Of a stretch of 64,000 nt of DNA, positions 10,523 through 18,640 are shown piece after piece. Location of the stretch: NCBI RefSeq assembly GCF_014191355.1, contig NZ_JACHWM010000014.1, positions 62,001-126,000 of the forward strand. The letters run 5' to 3'. The position numbers and the translations under genes were made by a program. Position 1 is the first letter of the stretch. Each line of letters starts with the position of its first letter. The notes below the pieces were generated by a model. That model searched no databases and was not told the origin of the DNA. It saw only the letters and a list, made by a program, of their open reading frames with translations. The DNA comes from Methylobacterium sp. R2-1 (GTDB lineage Bacteria; Pseudomonadota; Alphaproteobacteria; Rhizobiales; Beijerinckiaceae).

Positions 10523-10590
10523 CAAGCGCGCCTTCCGAAAACCCGCCGTCCCCTCCGCGGGGCGCAGCTTACGAAAAATACGGTCCCATC

Positions 10591-12618
10591 ATGCCCATCC
10601 TGACCTTCCCCGACGGCAACACCCGCGCCTTTGAGGCCGCGGTGACCGGCCGGACCGTGGTGGAGGGCATTGCCAAGTCGCTCGCCAAGCGCACGGTCGC
10701 CATGGCGCTCGACGGCACGGTGTGCGACCTCGACGACACGATCGAGCGGGACGCCGCGATCGAGTTCATCTCGCGCGACGATCCGCGCGCGCTGGAGCTG
10801 ATCCGCCACGACTGTGCCCACGTGCTGGCGGAAGCCGTGCAAGCGCTGTGGCCCGGTACGCAGGTGACGATCGGCCCGGTGATCGAGAACGGCTTCTACT
10901 ACGACTTCGCCAAGGAAGAGCCGTTCACGCCCGAGGACTTCCCGAAGATCGAGGCGAAGATGCGCGAGATCATTTCGCGCGACGCGCCCTTCACCAAGGA
11001 AGTGTGGAAGCGCGACGACGTGAAAAAGCTCTTCGCTGACAAGGGCGAGAGCTACAAGGTCGAGTTGGTCGACGCGATTCCGCCGGGCGAGGACCTCAAG
11101 ATCTACCGCCAGGGCGAGTGGTTCGACCTCTGCCGCGGCCCGCACATGACCTCGACGGGCAAGGTCGGCGCGGCCTTCAAGCTGATGAAGGTCGCGGGCG
11201 CCTATTGGCGGGGTGATTCCAATAACCCGATGCTGACGCGCATCTACGGCACCGCCTGGTCCTCTCAGGGAGATCTCGACGCCTACCTGCACCGGCTGGA
11301 GGAGGCCGAGCGCCGCGACCACCGCCGGCTCGGCAAGGAGATGGACCTCTTCCACTTCCAGGAGGAGGGACCGGGCGTCGTGTTCTGGCACGCCAAGGGC
11401 TGGACGATCTTCCAGGAGCTGATCGCCTACATGCGCCGACGCCTGAAGGGCGATTACGCCGAGGTGAACGCCCCGCAGATCCTCGACAAGTCGCTGTGGG
11501 AGACTTCCGGCCACTGGGGCTGGTACCGCGAGAACATGTTCGCCGCCCAATCCGCCGGCGAGGAGGCCGAGGACAAGCGCTGGTTCGCCCTCAAGCCCAT
11601 GAACTGCCCGGGCCACGTGCAGATCTTCAAGCACGGCCTGAAATCCTACCGCGACCTGCCCCTGCGCATGGCCGAGTTCGGCGTGGTCCACCGCTACGAG
11701 CCGTCCGGCGCCATGCACGGCCTGATGCGGGTGCGCGGCTTCACCCAGGACGATGCGCACATCTTCTGCACCGAGGACCAGCTCGCCGCCGAGTGCCTGA
11801 AGATCAACGACCTGATCCTCTCGACCTACGCGGATTTCGGATTCGACCAGATCCTGGTGAAGCTCTCGACGCGGCCGGAGAAGCGCGTCGGCTCCGACGC
11901 CCTGTGGGATCACGCCGAAGCGGTGATGACGCGGGTGCTGGCGCAGATCGAGGAGCAGTCCGGCGGGCGGATCAAGACCGCGGTCAATCCCGGCGAGGGC
12001 GCGTTCTACGGGCCGAAATTCGAGTACGTGCTGCGCGATGCCATCGGCCGCGACTGGCAGTGTGGCACCACGCAGGTGGATTTCAACCTGCCGGAGCGGT
12101 TCGACGCCAGCTACATCGACGCCGACAGCCAGAAGAAGCCGCCGGTGATGATCCACCGCGCCATCTGCGGCTCGATGGAGCGCTTCACCGGCATCCTGAT
12201 CGAGCATTTCGCCGGCCATTTCCCGCTCTGGCTCGCGCCGGTGCAGGTGGTGGTGGCGACGATCACCAGCGACGCCGATTCCTACGCCCGAGACGTCGTG
12301 CGCGTTCTGGAGCGCGCCGGGCTCCGGGTCGAAGCCGACCTGCGCAACGAGAAGATCAACTACAAGGTCCGTGAGCACTCGCTGGCCAAGGTGCCGGTGC
12401 TGCTGGCGCTCGGCCGCCGCGAGGCGGAGGAGCGCACGGTCTCGGTGCGGCGCATGGGAAGCCAGAAGACCACCACGATGGCTCTCGACGCGGCGCTCGC
12501 CGCCTTCGTCGAGGAAGCGACCTCCCCGGACCGCCGCCGGGCCGAGGCCGCCGCCGAGAGCCTCCCGAGCACCGACACGGTGCTCGACGGCCAGCACATC
12601 GAGCTTCCGGCGCCCTGA
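10591..12618 (+). CDS. thrS: Threonine-tRNA ligase
   Basis: This is a 675-residue class II synthetase with the full bacterial architecture. It has an N-terminal TGS domain (residues 1-60), an editing domain with the HxxxH motif in RHDCAHVLAEAV, and the catalytic core. Core motifs are MNCPGHVQIFK, RVRGFTQDDAHIFC and HRAICGSMERF, which supply the Cys and two His zinc ligands that select threonine. The C-terminal anticodon-binding domain contains NEKINYKVREHS. The start ATG at 10591 opens MPILTFPDG as in homologues. An inverted-repeat terminator overlaps the end of the convergent MocR gene. Confidence 0.97.
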   Translation: MPILTFPDGNTRAFEAAVTGRTVVEGIAKSLAKRTVAMALDGTVCDLDDTIERDAAIEFISRDDPRALELIRHDCAHVLAEAVQALWPGTQVTIGPVIENGFYYDFAKEEPFTPEDFPKIEAKMREIISRDAPFTKEVWKRDDVKKLFADKGESYKVELVDAIPPGEDLKIYRQGEWFDLCRGPHMTSTGKVGAAFKLMKVAGAYWRGDSNNPMLTRIYGTAWSSQGDLDAYLHRLEEAERRDHRRLGKEMDLFHFQEEGPGVVFWHAKGWTIFQELIAYMRRRLKGDYAEVNAPQILDKSLWETSGHWGWYRENMFAAQSAGEEAEDKRWFALKPMNCPGHVQIFKHGLKSYRDLPLRMAEFGVVHRYEPSGAMHGLMRVRGFTQDDAHIFCTEDQLAAECLKINDLILSTYADFGFDQILVKLSTRPEKRVGSDALWDHAEAVMTRVLAQIEEQSGGRIKTAVNPGEGAFYGPKFEYVLRDAIGRDWQCGTTQVDFNLPERFDASYIDADSQKKPPVMIHRAICGSMERFTGILIEHFAGHFPLWLAPVQVVVATITSDADSYARDVVRVLERAGLRVEADLRNEKINYKVREHSLAKVPVLLALGRREAEERTVSVRRMGSQKTTTMALDAALAAFVEEATSPDRRRAEAAAESLPSTDTVLDGQHIELPAP

Positions 12619-12626
12619 TGAAGAGG

Positions 12627-12652
12627 GGGGTGGGGCTTGAGTGCCTCACCCC
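12627..12652. terminator. Hairpin between convergent thrS and mocR-like gene
   Basis: GGGGTGGGGC (12627-12636) pairs with GCCTCACCCC (12643-12652) with one mismatch and a 6-nt loop. The hairpin lies 9 nt after the thrS stop and overlaps the stop codon of the opposing regulator, so it could terminate both transcripts. There is no T-run on either side, so it is weaker than a canonical intrinsic terminator. Confidence 0.45.
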
Positions 12653-14040
12653 TCCATCGCCCGCGCCAGCTCCGAGAACACCCGCGGGTCGGCGCATTGC
12701 GCCACGTTGAAGCGCATGGCGTCGGCGGCGCCCTGGCTCAGCGAGAAGACGTTGCCCGGCGCCAGCACCACGCCGCGGGCGAGCGCCCGGCGGGAAATCT
12801 CGGTCGCGTCGAGGCCCTCCGGCAGGCGCGCCCAGAGGAACATGCCCCCTTTCGGCACGAAGGGCACGGTGACGCCCACCTCCGCGAGCCGCCGCACCAC
12901 CGTGCCGCGGGCCTCCGCCAGCCGGGTGCGCATGGTATCGACGTGGTGGCGGTAGCTGCCCTCGTCGAGGAAGCGGTGGACGGTCGCCGCGGTGAGGTGG
13001 TTGTCGCTCAGAGACACCGCGAGCTTGAGATCGACGAGCCGCTCGACCCAGTCGCCGCGGATCGCGATCGCGCCGACGCGGGCGCCGGTCGAGATCGTCT
13101 TCGAGAAGCCGCCGACATGGATCACCCGGTCGAGCCCGTCGAAGCCGGCGAGACGCGGACCCGGCTCCGCCTCGAAATCGGCGTAGGCGTCGTCCTCCAC
13201 GATGAGCGTACCGTGCATCTCGGCGAGCCGCAGGATGCGGTGGACGGCGACCGGGCTCAAGGTGGCGCCGGTCGGGTTCTGGAGGCCGGAATTGGTGATG
13301 TAGAAGCGGGGACGGTGCTCGATCAACGCCTGCTCGAACGCGGCAAGATCCGGCCCGTCCGGCCCGAACGGCACGCCGACCATGTGCAGGCGGTGGGCGC
13401 GGGCGAGCGCCTGGAACGAGAAGTAACAGGGATCATCCAAGAGCACCGTGTCGCCGGGCTCGGCGAGGAAGCGGATGATCAGGTCGAGTGCGTGGGTGAC
13501 CGAGTCGGTCAGCACGAGCTGATCGGGATGGGCGCGGATGCCGCGCTCGGTCAGCCGCAGCGCCAGTTGCTGGCGCAGGGGCGCGTGGCCCTGCGGCGTG
13601 TCGTAGAACATCACCGCCGCGCTCTGGCGTGCGACCTGGCGCAGGGCCCGGCGCAGTTCCGCCTCGGGCAGCCAGTCCGGCGGGAGCCAGCCGCAGCCGG
13701 GCCTCAGGGAATCCGGGCGTGCCTCCAGCGATTGCCGAGTGATCCAGACCGGATCGACCGCCCGGTCGAGCCGCGGCCCGATCGCGGTCAGGCAGAGCGG
13801 CTCCGGGCGGGCAGAGACGAAGAAGCCGGAGCCCGGCCGCGAGACGATGGCGCCGCGCGCCGCCAGCCGGTCGTAGGCCTCGACCACCGTCGATTTCGAG
13901 ACCTGCATGCTCTCGGCCAATCCGCGCACAGAGGGCAGCCGGGCGCCGGGGCTGAGCGCTCGGCCCTCGATCCGCGCCTCGATGGCGCGCATCACCGTCT
14001 CGACCCGCGAAAGCGCTGGTTCCGCAACCGTCACCGTCAT
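12646..14040 (-). CDS. MocR-type regulator: GntR DNA-binding domain fused to PLP aminotransferase fold
   Basis: The 464-residue protein has a GntR winged helix at residues 10-75 (LPSVRGLAESMQVSKSTVVEAYDRLAARGAIVSRPGSGFFV). A fold-type I aminotransferase domain follows from about residue 110. PLP-site features include the Asp in EDDAYADFE, NPTGATLS, and the Schiff-base lysine in GGFSKTIS. Most such proteins are PLP-sensing transcription regulators rather than enzymes. Candidate binding repeats lie immediately upstream (14053-14096), in the divergent region shared with two tiny membrane-protein genes, which are therefore the likeliest targets alongside self-control. Genuine aminotransferase activity cannot be excluded. 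Confidence 0.88.
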   Translation of the reverse strand: MTVTVAEPALSRVETVMRAIEARIEGRALSPGARLPSVRGLAESMQVSKSTVVEAYDRLAARGAIVSRPGSGFFVSARPEPLCLTAIGPRLDRAVDPVWITRQSLEARPDSLRPGCGWLPPDWLPEAELRRALRQVARQSAAVMFYDTPQGHAPLRQQLALRLTERGIRAHPDQLVLTDSVTHALDLIIRFLAEPGDTVLLDDPCYFSFQALARAHRLHMVGVPFGPDGPDLAAFEQALIEHRPRFYITNSGLQNPTGATLSPVAVHRILRLAEMHGTLIVEDDAYADFEAEPGPRLAGFDGLDRVIHVGGFSKTISTGARVGAIAIRGDWVERLVDLKLAVSLSDNHLTAATVHRFLDEGSYRHHVDTMRTRLAEARGTVVRRLAEVGVTVPFVPKGGMFLWARLPEGLDATEISRRALARGVVLAPGNVFSLSQGAADAMRFNVAQCADPRVFSELARAMEG

Positions 14041-14052
14041 GGTCGCCCCTCC

Positions 14053-14096
14053 GAACTGTACCGCCCCTCGTACCGGACAGTTCTTCGAAATCGTAC
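14053..14096. promoter_or_regulatory. Repeat cluster, candidate MocR-type operator
   Basis: Between the divergent regulator and the small membrane-protein genes lie an inverted repeat, GAACTGT (14053-14059) and ACAGTTC (14077-14083) with a 17-nt spacer, and three GTAC cores at 14058, 14070 and 14093. Spacings of 12 and 23 nt are close to one and two helical turns. Repeated sites of this kind are usual for MocR regulators, which bind as head-to-tail dimers. Assignment to the neighbouring regulator is inference from position. Confidence 0.45.
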
Positions 14097-14165
14097 TGCA
14101 ACTGTCTCTGTCGGGGAAGCGGTGCTCCCTTCATATCGGGTCCACCGAGACATTGGAGACAGATC

Positions 14166-14297
14166 ATGACGCTCTCAGAAGCCAACCGTGCGCGCCATCC
14201 CGGCACCCGCGCCTGGATCGGCCGTCGCCTCCGCGACGTCATCGTCCTGGCCGCCGGTGCGGTGCTCGCTCTGCCGCTGATCCTGCCGTTCGGCTGA
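14166..14297 (+). CDS. Small single-pass membrane protein A (43 aa)
   Basis: The ATG at 14166 has a GGAG site about 11 nt upstream and opens a 43-codon frame ending in TGA. The product has a basic N-terminal half (MTLSEANRARHPGTR) and one hydrophobic helix from residue about 24, ending PFG at the C-terminus. From the Trp onward it aligns without gaps with the next small protein: RD, IV, G, LAL and the terminal PFG are shared, 14 identities in the last 29 residues. The basic side of the helix predicts a cytoplasmic N-terminus. It is divergent from the MocR regulator. No known family is recognised. Confidence 0.6.
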   Translation: MTLSEANRARHPGTRAWIGRRLRDVIVLAAGAVLALPLILPFG

Positions 14298-14365
14298 CGC
14301 GCCGGGACGGCGCTCTCAGCCGAAGGTCGTGCGGGCAACTCACTCAAACTCGGAAGGGGCAAGAC

Positions 14366-14491
14366 GTGGAATTTCGGTTCCATCCACGGGACGCTGCCTC
14401 GGCGGAGTGGGCCGCCTACGGCGTCCGTGATGCGATCGTCGTCGCTGTCGGGTTCATTCTGGCACTGGTGCTGGTCGCGCCCTTCGGCTGA
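14366..14491 (+). CDS. Small single-pass membrane protein B (41 aa), paralogue of A
   Basis: The GTG at 14366 has a strong ribosome binding site (GGAAGGGG, about 8 nt upstream). The 41-residue product starts MEFRFHPRDAASAEW and ends with a hydrophobic helix and PFG. It shares the RD.IV, LAL and terminal PFG pattern with the gene 68 nt upstream, so the two look like an old tandem duplication. One transmembrane helix and no cysteine or catalytic residue are visible. A regulatory or membrane-complex role is possible, but nothing shows which. Confidence 0.6.
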   Translation: MEFRFHPRDAASAEWAAYGVRDAIVVAVGFILALVLVAPFG

Positions 14492-14504
14492 AACAGCCGA
14501 CCGC

Positions 14505-14897
14505 TCAGCCGGCGGTGCAGTTCGCCTCGAACAGCGCCTTCGCCCGCTCCATGGCCCGGAACGCCGCCATGGAGCCCGGGCTGCGCAGCTCCGGCCCCTC
14601 GGGCAGCCGCCCGAGAAACGGCTCGGAGAGGTCGGCGACGAACGGGCGGGGGCCGGTATAGGCGCCCATGCGGTTCCGCACATCGACGGTGCCGCACAGC
14701 GCCCCAGCCCGGCCGATCCGCAGGGCGGCGATCCGGGCCTCGGGGTCGCGCATCTGTTTTTCGATCAGGATCAGCGCGGTGCGCGCCGCCTCCGCACCGA
14801 CGCCGGCATCCGAGCCGTCGACGACGGACTGAGCGCCCACCCCGCTCGCACCGGATAGGACTAGAAGGGCCGCGAGGGCGGTCTTGGGCAGGCGCAT
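14505..14897 (-). CDS. Small exported protein of unknown function
   Basis: This is a 130-residue protein with a clear signal peptide (MRLPKTALAALLVLSGASGVGA, likely cleaved before QS). The mature part has two cysteines (ALCGTV and EANCTAG) that could form a disulfide, and a conserved-looking RNRMGAYTGPRPF segment. It is 15 nt upstream-coded from the exported repeat protein and converges with the small membrane-protein genes. I recognise no family; a periplasmic location is inferred. Confidence 0.65.
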   Translation of the reverse strand: MRLPKTALAALLVLSGASGVGAQSVVDGSDAGVGAEAARTALILIEKQMRDPEARIAALRIGRAGALCGTVDVRNRMGAYTGPRPFVADLSEPFLGRLPEGPELRSPGSMAAFRAMERAKALFEANCTAG

Positions 14898-14912
14898 CGG
14901 GCTCAGCTTCCC

Positions 14913-15833
14913 TCAACTTCCCTTGGCCACGACCTCGATGTCGCGGTCCATGCCGCTCTCCACCTTGAACTCGCGGGTGAAGACCTGCCCGTCGTGGCGG
15001 GCGATGAGCACGTAATCGCCCTCCGCCAGGGTCACCGACGGGAAGGCGCCGATCGCCTCGCGGATCGTATCGCCGCCCGGCGTCAGCACGCTGAAGGCGG
15101 TGCCGGCGAAAGCCTCGGAGCCGGGGGCGGCCACCAGCTTCAGGGTCACAGTGGCGGCACGGTGGTTCATGGTCGCGTCGGTGACCTTGCCGTTCTCGAC
15201 CCTGAGGTCGGCGCGCTGGATCGCGTTCGAATCGCCGTAGCTCGACACGACGTGGTAGGTGCCCTCGGGCAGCCGCACGATCTCGCCGGCCTTGATGCCG
15301 CTGCGCACGAGGCGCCCTTCCGAGTTCGTCCCGATTGGCACGTAGACCGAGAAGCCGAGCTGGGTGCCCGGGATCTTCTGGTCGCCGACCGCCCCCGACA
15401 GCTTGAGGGCGCCCGCTGCGACGCGGAGCTGGTCCGTGCTGGCGGTGCCCGCCATGGTGATCCGCTTCGACGCGCTGGCATATCCGTAGGTGACGGTGGC
15501 GACGTAGGCGCCGGCCGCGAGCTTGAAGGTCGGGGCGGGATCGTTCGAGCGGGCGACGATGGCCGGGCGGCCGCCGTCCCCGTTCTCGCCGTAGATGCGC
15601 CAGGTCAGGCCTGAGCGGACCGGCCCGTTCGAGCCGACGAAGACCGCCGAGAGCGACAGGTCCGCCTCGCCCTCCGCCACGGGTGGGGGCAGCATCGGCC
15701 CGGTGACGCCAGGCGAGGGCAGGCCCGGCCCGAACGGCGCCGGCGCTTGCGCGGCGGCCGGCGCAATCGTGAGGAGAGCGGCCAGGGAGGCAATCGAAGC
15801 GAAGGTCTTGCCGCCTGCGGACCCGCGTCCCAT
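14913..15833 (-). CDS. Exported protein with three tandem ~80-residue repeats
   Basis: The chosen ATG at 15833 has GAGGGA about 7 nt upstream and gives 306 residues; the frame continues upstream without family-like sequence. A signal peptide (residues 1-29, ending APAAAQA) is followed by a Pro-rich linker and three tandem segments. Their anchors are LAAGAY (105-110), LPEGTY (188-193) and LAEGDY (269-274), each preceded by a beta-rich stretch and followed by hydrophobic and charged strands. The pattern resembles small beta-sandwich (carboxypeptidase-regulatory or PEGA-like) modules. A periplasmic binding or structural role is inferred. The gene is followed by another exported protein gene. Confidence 0.7.
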   Translation of the reverse strand: MGRGSAGGKTFASIASLAALLTIAPAAAQAPAPFGPGLPSPGVTGPMLPPPVAEGEADLSLSAVFVGSNGPVRSGLTWRIYGENGDGGRPAIVARSNDPAPTFKLAAGAYVATVTYGYASASKRITMAGTASTDQLRVAAGALKLSGAVGDQKIPGTQLGFSVYVPIGTNSEGRLVRSGIKAGEIVRLPEGTYHVVSSYGDSNAIQRADLRVENGKVTDATMNHRAATVTLKLVAAPGSEAFAGTAFSVLTPGGDTIREAIGAFPSVTLAEGDYVLIARHDGQVFTREFKVESGMDRDIEVVAKGS

Positions 15834-15967
15834 CGTCCCTCGATCCTTCTGCTCGCGCCGTCCGGGGCTATCTCGGCCCTCGTTGCGCCCCTGCGCTCTT
15901 GAAACCCGACCGTGGCGGCGGCATGGCGGTCGTGACCCGAGCTTCACCCTCTCCACGCGGATTGTCC

Positions 15968-16567
15968 ATGACCGAGATCCGAGACGCCGCCCAAGCCAGC
16001 ACCCTTGTCAGCACTCTCGATCTGCTGCGCACCCGCCGCTCGGTGCCGCCGATGCTGCTCGACGCGCCCGGCCCCACGGCGGAGGAACTCGACGGCTGGC
16101 TCGCGATCGCGGCGCGGGTGCCCGACCACGGCAAGCTCGCCCCCTGGCGCTTCCTCGTGATCGAGGGCGAGGCGCGCGAGCGCGTCGGCGCGATCATCGA
16201 GCGGACCTTCCTGGCCGACTTTCCCGAGGCCGACGACAAGCGGCGCGCCCAGGAGCGGCAGCGGCTGACCCATGCGCCGGTGGTAGTGGGTGTCGTCTCT
16301 CGCGCCGGACCGCACGTCAAAATCCCCGAATGGGAGCAGGTGCTCTCGGCGGGCGCCGTCTGCATGAACCTCGTGGTCGCCGCCAACGCCGCGGGCTACG
16401 CCACGGCTTGGCTCACCGAGTGGTTCGCCTACGACCGCCGGGTGCTCGACGCGCTCGGCCTCGATCCGGCCGAGCGGATCGCCGGCTTCATCCATATCGG
16501 CCGCGCGAAGGAAGTGCCCTCCGACCGGCCGCGGCCGGACCTCGCGCAGATCGTCACGCGGCTCTGA
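15968..16567 (+). CDS. Nitroreductase family FMN oxidoreductase, YdjA-like
   Basis: The 199-residue product has nitroreductase-fold landmarks: the N-terminal LRTRRSVPPMLLD phosphate-binding region, the ARVPDHGKLAPWRF motif of YdjA-type enzymes, and GAVCMNLVVAANAAGYATAWLTEW in the dimer-interface helix. It would reduce a substrate with NAD(P)H through bound FMN. The start at 15968 (MTEIRDAA) was chosen over an in-frame ATG at 15923 on family length; neither has a strong ribosome binding site. The flavin-reductase-like gene begins 9 nt downstream, so the pair is probably one operon. Confidence 0.88.
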   Translation: MTEIRDAAQASTLVSTLDLLRTRRSVPPMLLDAPGPTAEELDGWLAIAARVPDHGKLAPWRFLVIEGEARERVGAIIERTFLADFPEADDKRRAQERQRLTHAPVVVGVVSRAGPHVKIPEWEQVLSAGAVCMNLVVAANAAGYATAWLTEWFAYDRRVLDALGLDPAERIAGFIHIGRAKEVPSDRPRPDLAQIVTRL

Positions 16568-16576
16568 GGGTGCTCC

Positions 16577-17182
16577 ATGCATTACGAGGTCGAGAATCCC
16601 AGCCTGCCGCACAACCCCCTGAAAGCCATCGTCGCGCCGCGCCCGATCGGCTGGATCAGCGCCATGGACCGGGCGGGCCGGGTGAACCTTGCGCCCTACT
16701 CGTTCTTCAACGCGGTGGGCGGTGAGCCCGACATGGTGATGTTCTCCTCCTCGGGCCGCAAGGACGCGATGACCTTCGCGGAAGAGGGCGGCGAGTTCGT
16801 GTGCAGCCTCGCCACCTTCGACCTGCGCGAGGCGGTCAACGCCACCTCGGCCCCGCTCGCCCGAGGAGAGAGCGAGTTCGACTTCGCCGGACTGACCCCC
16901 GCGCCCTCGCGCCGCGTGCGCCCGCCTCGCGTCGCCGAATCGCCCGCGGCGATCGAGTGCAAGTGGCTTCAGACCGTGCCGCTGGTACCGCTCGGCGGCG
17001 GTGAGCCAGTAAACTTCATGGTGATCGGGCAGGTGGTCTCGATCTACGTCGACGACCGCTTCGTGAGGGACGGCCGGGTCGATACGGGGGCGATGCGTCC
17101 GATCCTGCGCGGCGGCTACTTCGACTACTTCACCGCCGAGTCCGAGAACCGGTTCGAGCTGCGGCGGCCGAAGGGAGGTTGA
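16577..17182 (+). CDS. Flavin reductase-like FMN-binding protein
   Basis: This is a 201-residue member of the flavin-reductase-like split-barrel family. Landmarks are IVAPRPIGWISAMD, NLAPYSFFNAVGGEPDMVMFSS, EFVCSLATFDLREAVNATSA, and the C-terminal GGYFDYFT. GAGGG lies just upstream of the ATG. Coupling with the nitroreductase-like gene suggests two flavin proteins acting together, though not necessarily as reductase and oxygenase. The substrate is unknown. Confidence 0.88.
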   Translation: MHYEVENPSLPHNPLKAIVAPRPIGWISAMDRAGRVNLAPYSFFNAVGGEPDMVMFSSSGRKDAMTFAEEGGEFVCSLATFDLREAVNATSAPLARGESEFDFAGLTPAPSRRVRPPRVAESPAAIECKWLQTVPLVPLGGGEPVNFMVIGQVVSIYVDDRFVRDGRVDTGAMRPILRGGYFDYFTAESENRFELRRPKGG

Positions 17183-17300
17183 GATTTCAATCCGGTTGAT
17201 CGAGGGAATTGTCACTTTGGGTGGTGCTTGGCCGCGGACGACAGCGCTATGCTGGTGAGGGTAAGCACAACCGTCGCAACGAGGTTGTAGGACTCACCGA

Positions 17301-17858
17301 GTGACGGCTTCCTCTCTCGCTGGTCAGGTCACGCGCGGCGTGCGGCTCAGTCTGCTTGGCCTCCTCTGCTTCAGCGGACTTGGCGTTATTGCATTTTTAA
17401 TTTACTTAATGAGCGGAGCTGGCGTTCAGACAATCCGGGCCGACCTGTCGTTTCACGTCGCATGTGACGACCCCGATGCTGCCATTATCGACGAGAAAGC
17501 CGAGGCTTTTTTCCGTCAACGCGGCTTTGTGGTTCTCAATAAAGCCGAGGCCGCACGGAAGCTCCAGCAGCCAGTGCTGCTACCGCGGGACACTCTCGCA
17601 ATCGATGCGCAAAGCCGAGAAGCCACGCTGATACAGATCCCGTTCGGCAATCGCTCGATCAGTATGTCGCTGCGGACACCCCCGCCGACCCGACGCAATG
17701 AGGCTCTGGAAGCGGATCTGCTCTCGCTTGCCGACTCTACACTTGGATGCCGCGTGCATCAGGTGACACGCGGCAAGAACGGACCAGAACGGCGTCGCTT
17801 CCACGATGATTTGATCAAGACGGATATGCGCCTCTTCCGGAAGTTCGGCGGGCGGTAG
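17301..17858 (+). CDS. Membrane-anchored protein of unknown function, lower G+C
   Basis: From a GTG at 17301 this 185-residue protein has one N-terminal membrane segment (residues about 17-38) and a soluble part with two cysteines (HVACDD and LGCRVH). The gene is visibly poorer in G+C than its neighbours, including runs such as ATTGCATTTTTAATTTACTT, and uses A/T-ending codons rarely seen nearby. That suggests recent acquisition or weak selection. No family is recognised. It stands alone, between the flavin-reductase gene and the convergent GST gene. Confidence 0.6.
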   Translation: MTASSLAGQVTRGVRLSLLGLLCFSGLGVIAFLIYLMSGAGVQTIRADLSFHVACDDPDAAIIDEKAEAFFRQRGFVVLNKAEAARKLQQPVLLPRDTLAIDAQSREATLIQIPFGNRSISMSLRTPPPTRRNEALEADLLSLADSTLGCRVHQVTRGKNGPERRRFHDDLIKTDMRLFRKFGGR

Positions 17859-18015
17859 GCCCACTCACCCCGGCATCATCGAAGCTCTGGTGAGCGCGCG
17901 ACCTTCGACGTGGACAAGCGTTGACGGGCGGCGTTGGACCGAAAGCCGGGCTCACACGCGATATTGCAGAATCTGGCCATGGGCCGGGCGCGCACCGTCT
18001 CGCCAGAAAACCTTT

Positions 18016-18603
18016 CTAACTAGCAACGCCGAGCCCGGCTTCGACACGGTTGATCCAGGCCCGCAGAGCCGGATAGGGCGCGAGGTCGAAGCCACCCTCG
18101 TGCGCGAGGCGGGTATAGGCCACGAGCGCCACGTCGGCGAGGCTCAGATCGGAGCCGACGAGAAACGGCCGATCCGCCAGGGCGCCCTCCATCAGGGCGA
18201 GCGCGGCGTGGCCCCGCTCGAACAGCTTCGGCTCCAACTCCGCCTCCGTGCGACCGAGATAGAAGAGCTGGAAGCGGCGCACGGCGATGTAAGGCTCGTG
18301 GCTGTACTGCTCCCAGAACAGCCATTGCCGCATCTTCGCCCGCGCGAAGGCATCCGCCGGGATCAGCGCGGAGTCGCGGGCGAGATAGCCGATAATCGCG
18401 TTCGATTCGGCGAGGCTGCGCCCGTCCTCCAGCACCAGAGTCGGCACGCGCCCGTCCGGGTTGAGGGCGAGGAAGCCGGGCGTGCGCGTCTCGCCCTTGA
18501 GGATGTCGACCTCGCGCCAATCGAGATCGATCCCGAGATGCGCGGCGACCCAGGCCACCTTCAGGCAATTGCCCGACTTGTGGTCGCCGTAGACGGTGAG
18601 CAT
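18016..18603 (-). CDS. Glutathione S-transferase family protein
   Basis: The 195-residue protein begins MLTVYGDHKSGNCLKV, a thioredoxin-fold N-terminal domain with a Ser rather than Tyr at the likely glutathione-activating position. The cis-proline region (GRVPTLVLEDG) and SNAIIGYLA glutathione-binding motif follow. The all-alpha C-terminal domain has the N-capping box in GSDLSLADVALVAY. Length and motifs are typical of bacterial GSTs. It is 37 nt downstream of the CitE-like gene on the same strand. The substrate cannot be told. Confidence 0.88.
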   Translation of the reverse strand: MLTVYGDHKSGNCLKVAWVAAHLGIDLDWREVDILKGETRTPGFLALNPDGRVPTLVLEDGRSLAESNAIIGYLARDSALIPADAFARAKMRQWLFWEQYSHEPYIAVRRFQLFYLGRTEAELEPKLFERGHAALALMEGALADRPFLVGSDLSLADVALVAYTRLAHEGGFDLAPYPALRAWINRVEAGLGVAS

Positions 18604-18640
18604 GCGAACCTCTCCTGTCGGTCTTGCGGCCAATGATGTC

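Noticed and set aside
10519..12597. 692-codon antisense frame over thrS
   Set aside because: The opposite strand encodes a complete threonyl-tRNA synthetase; the antisense translation has no domain-like pattern.
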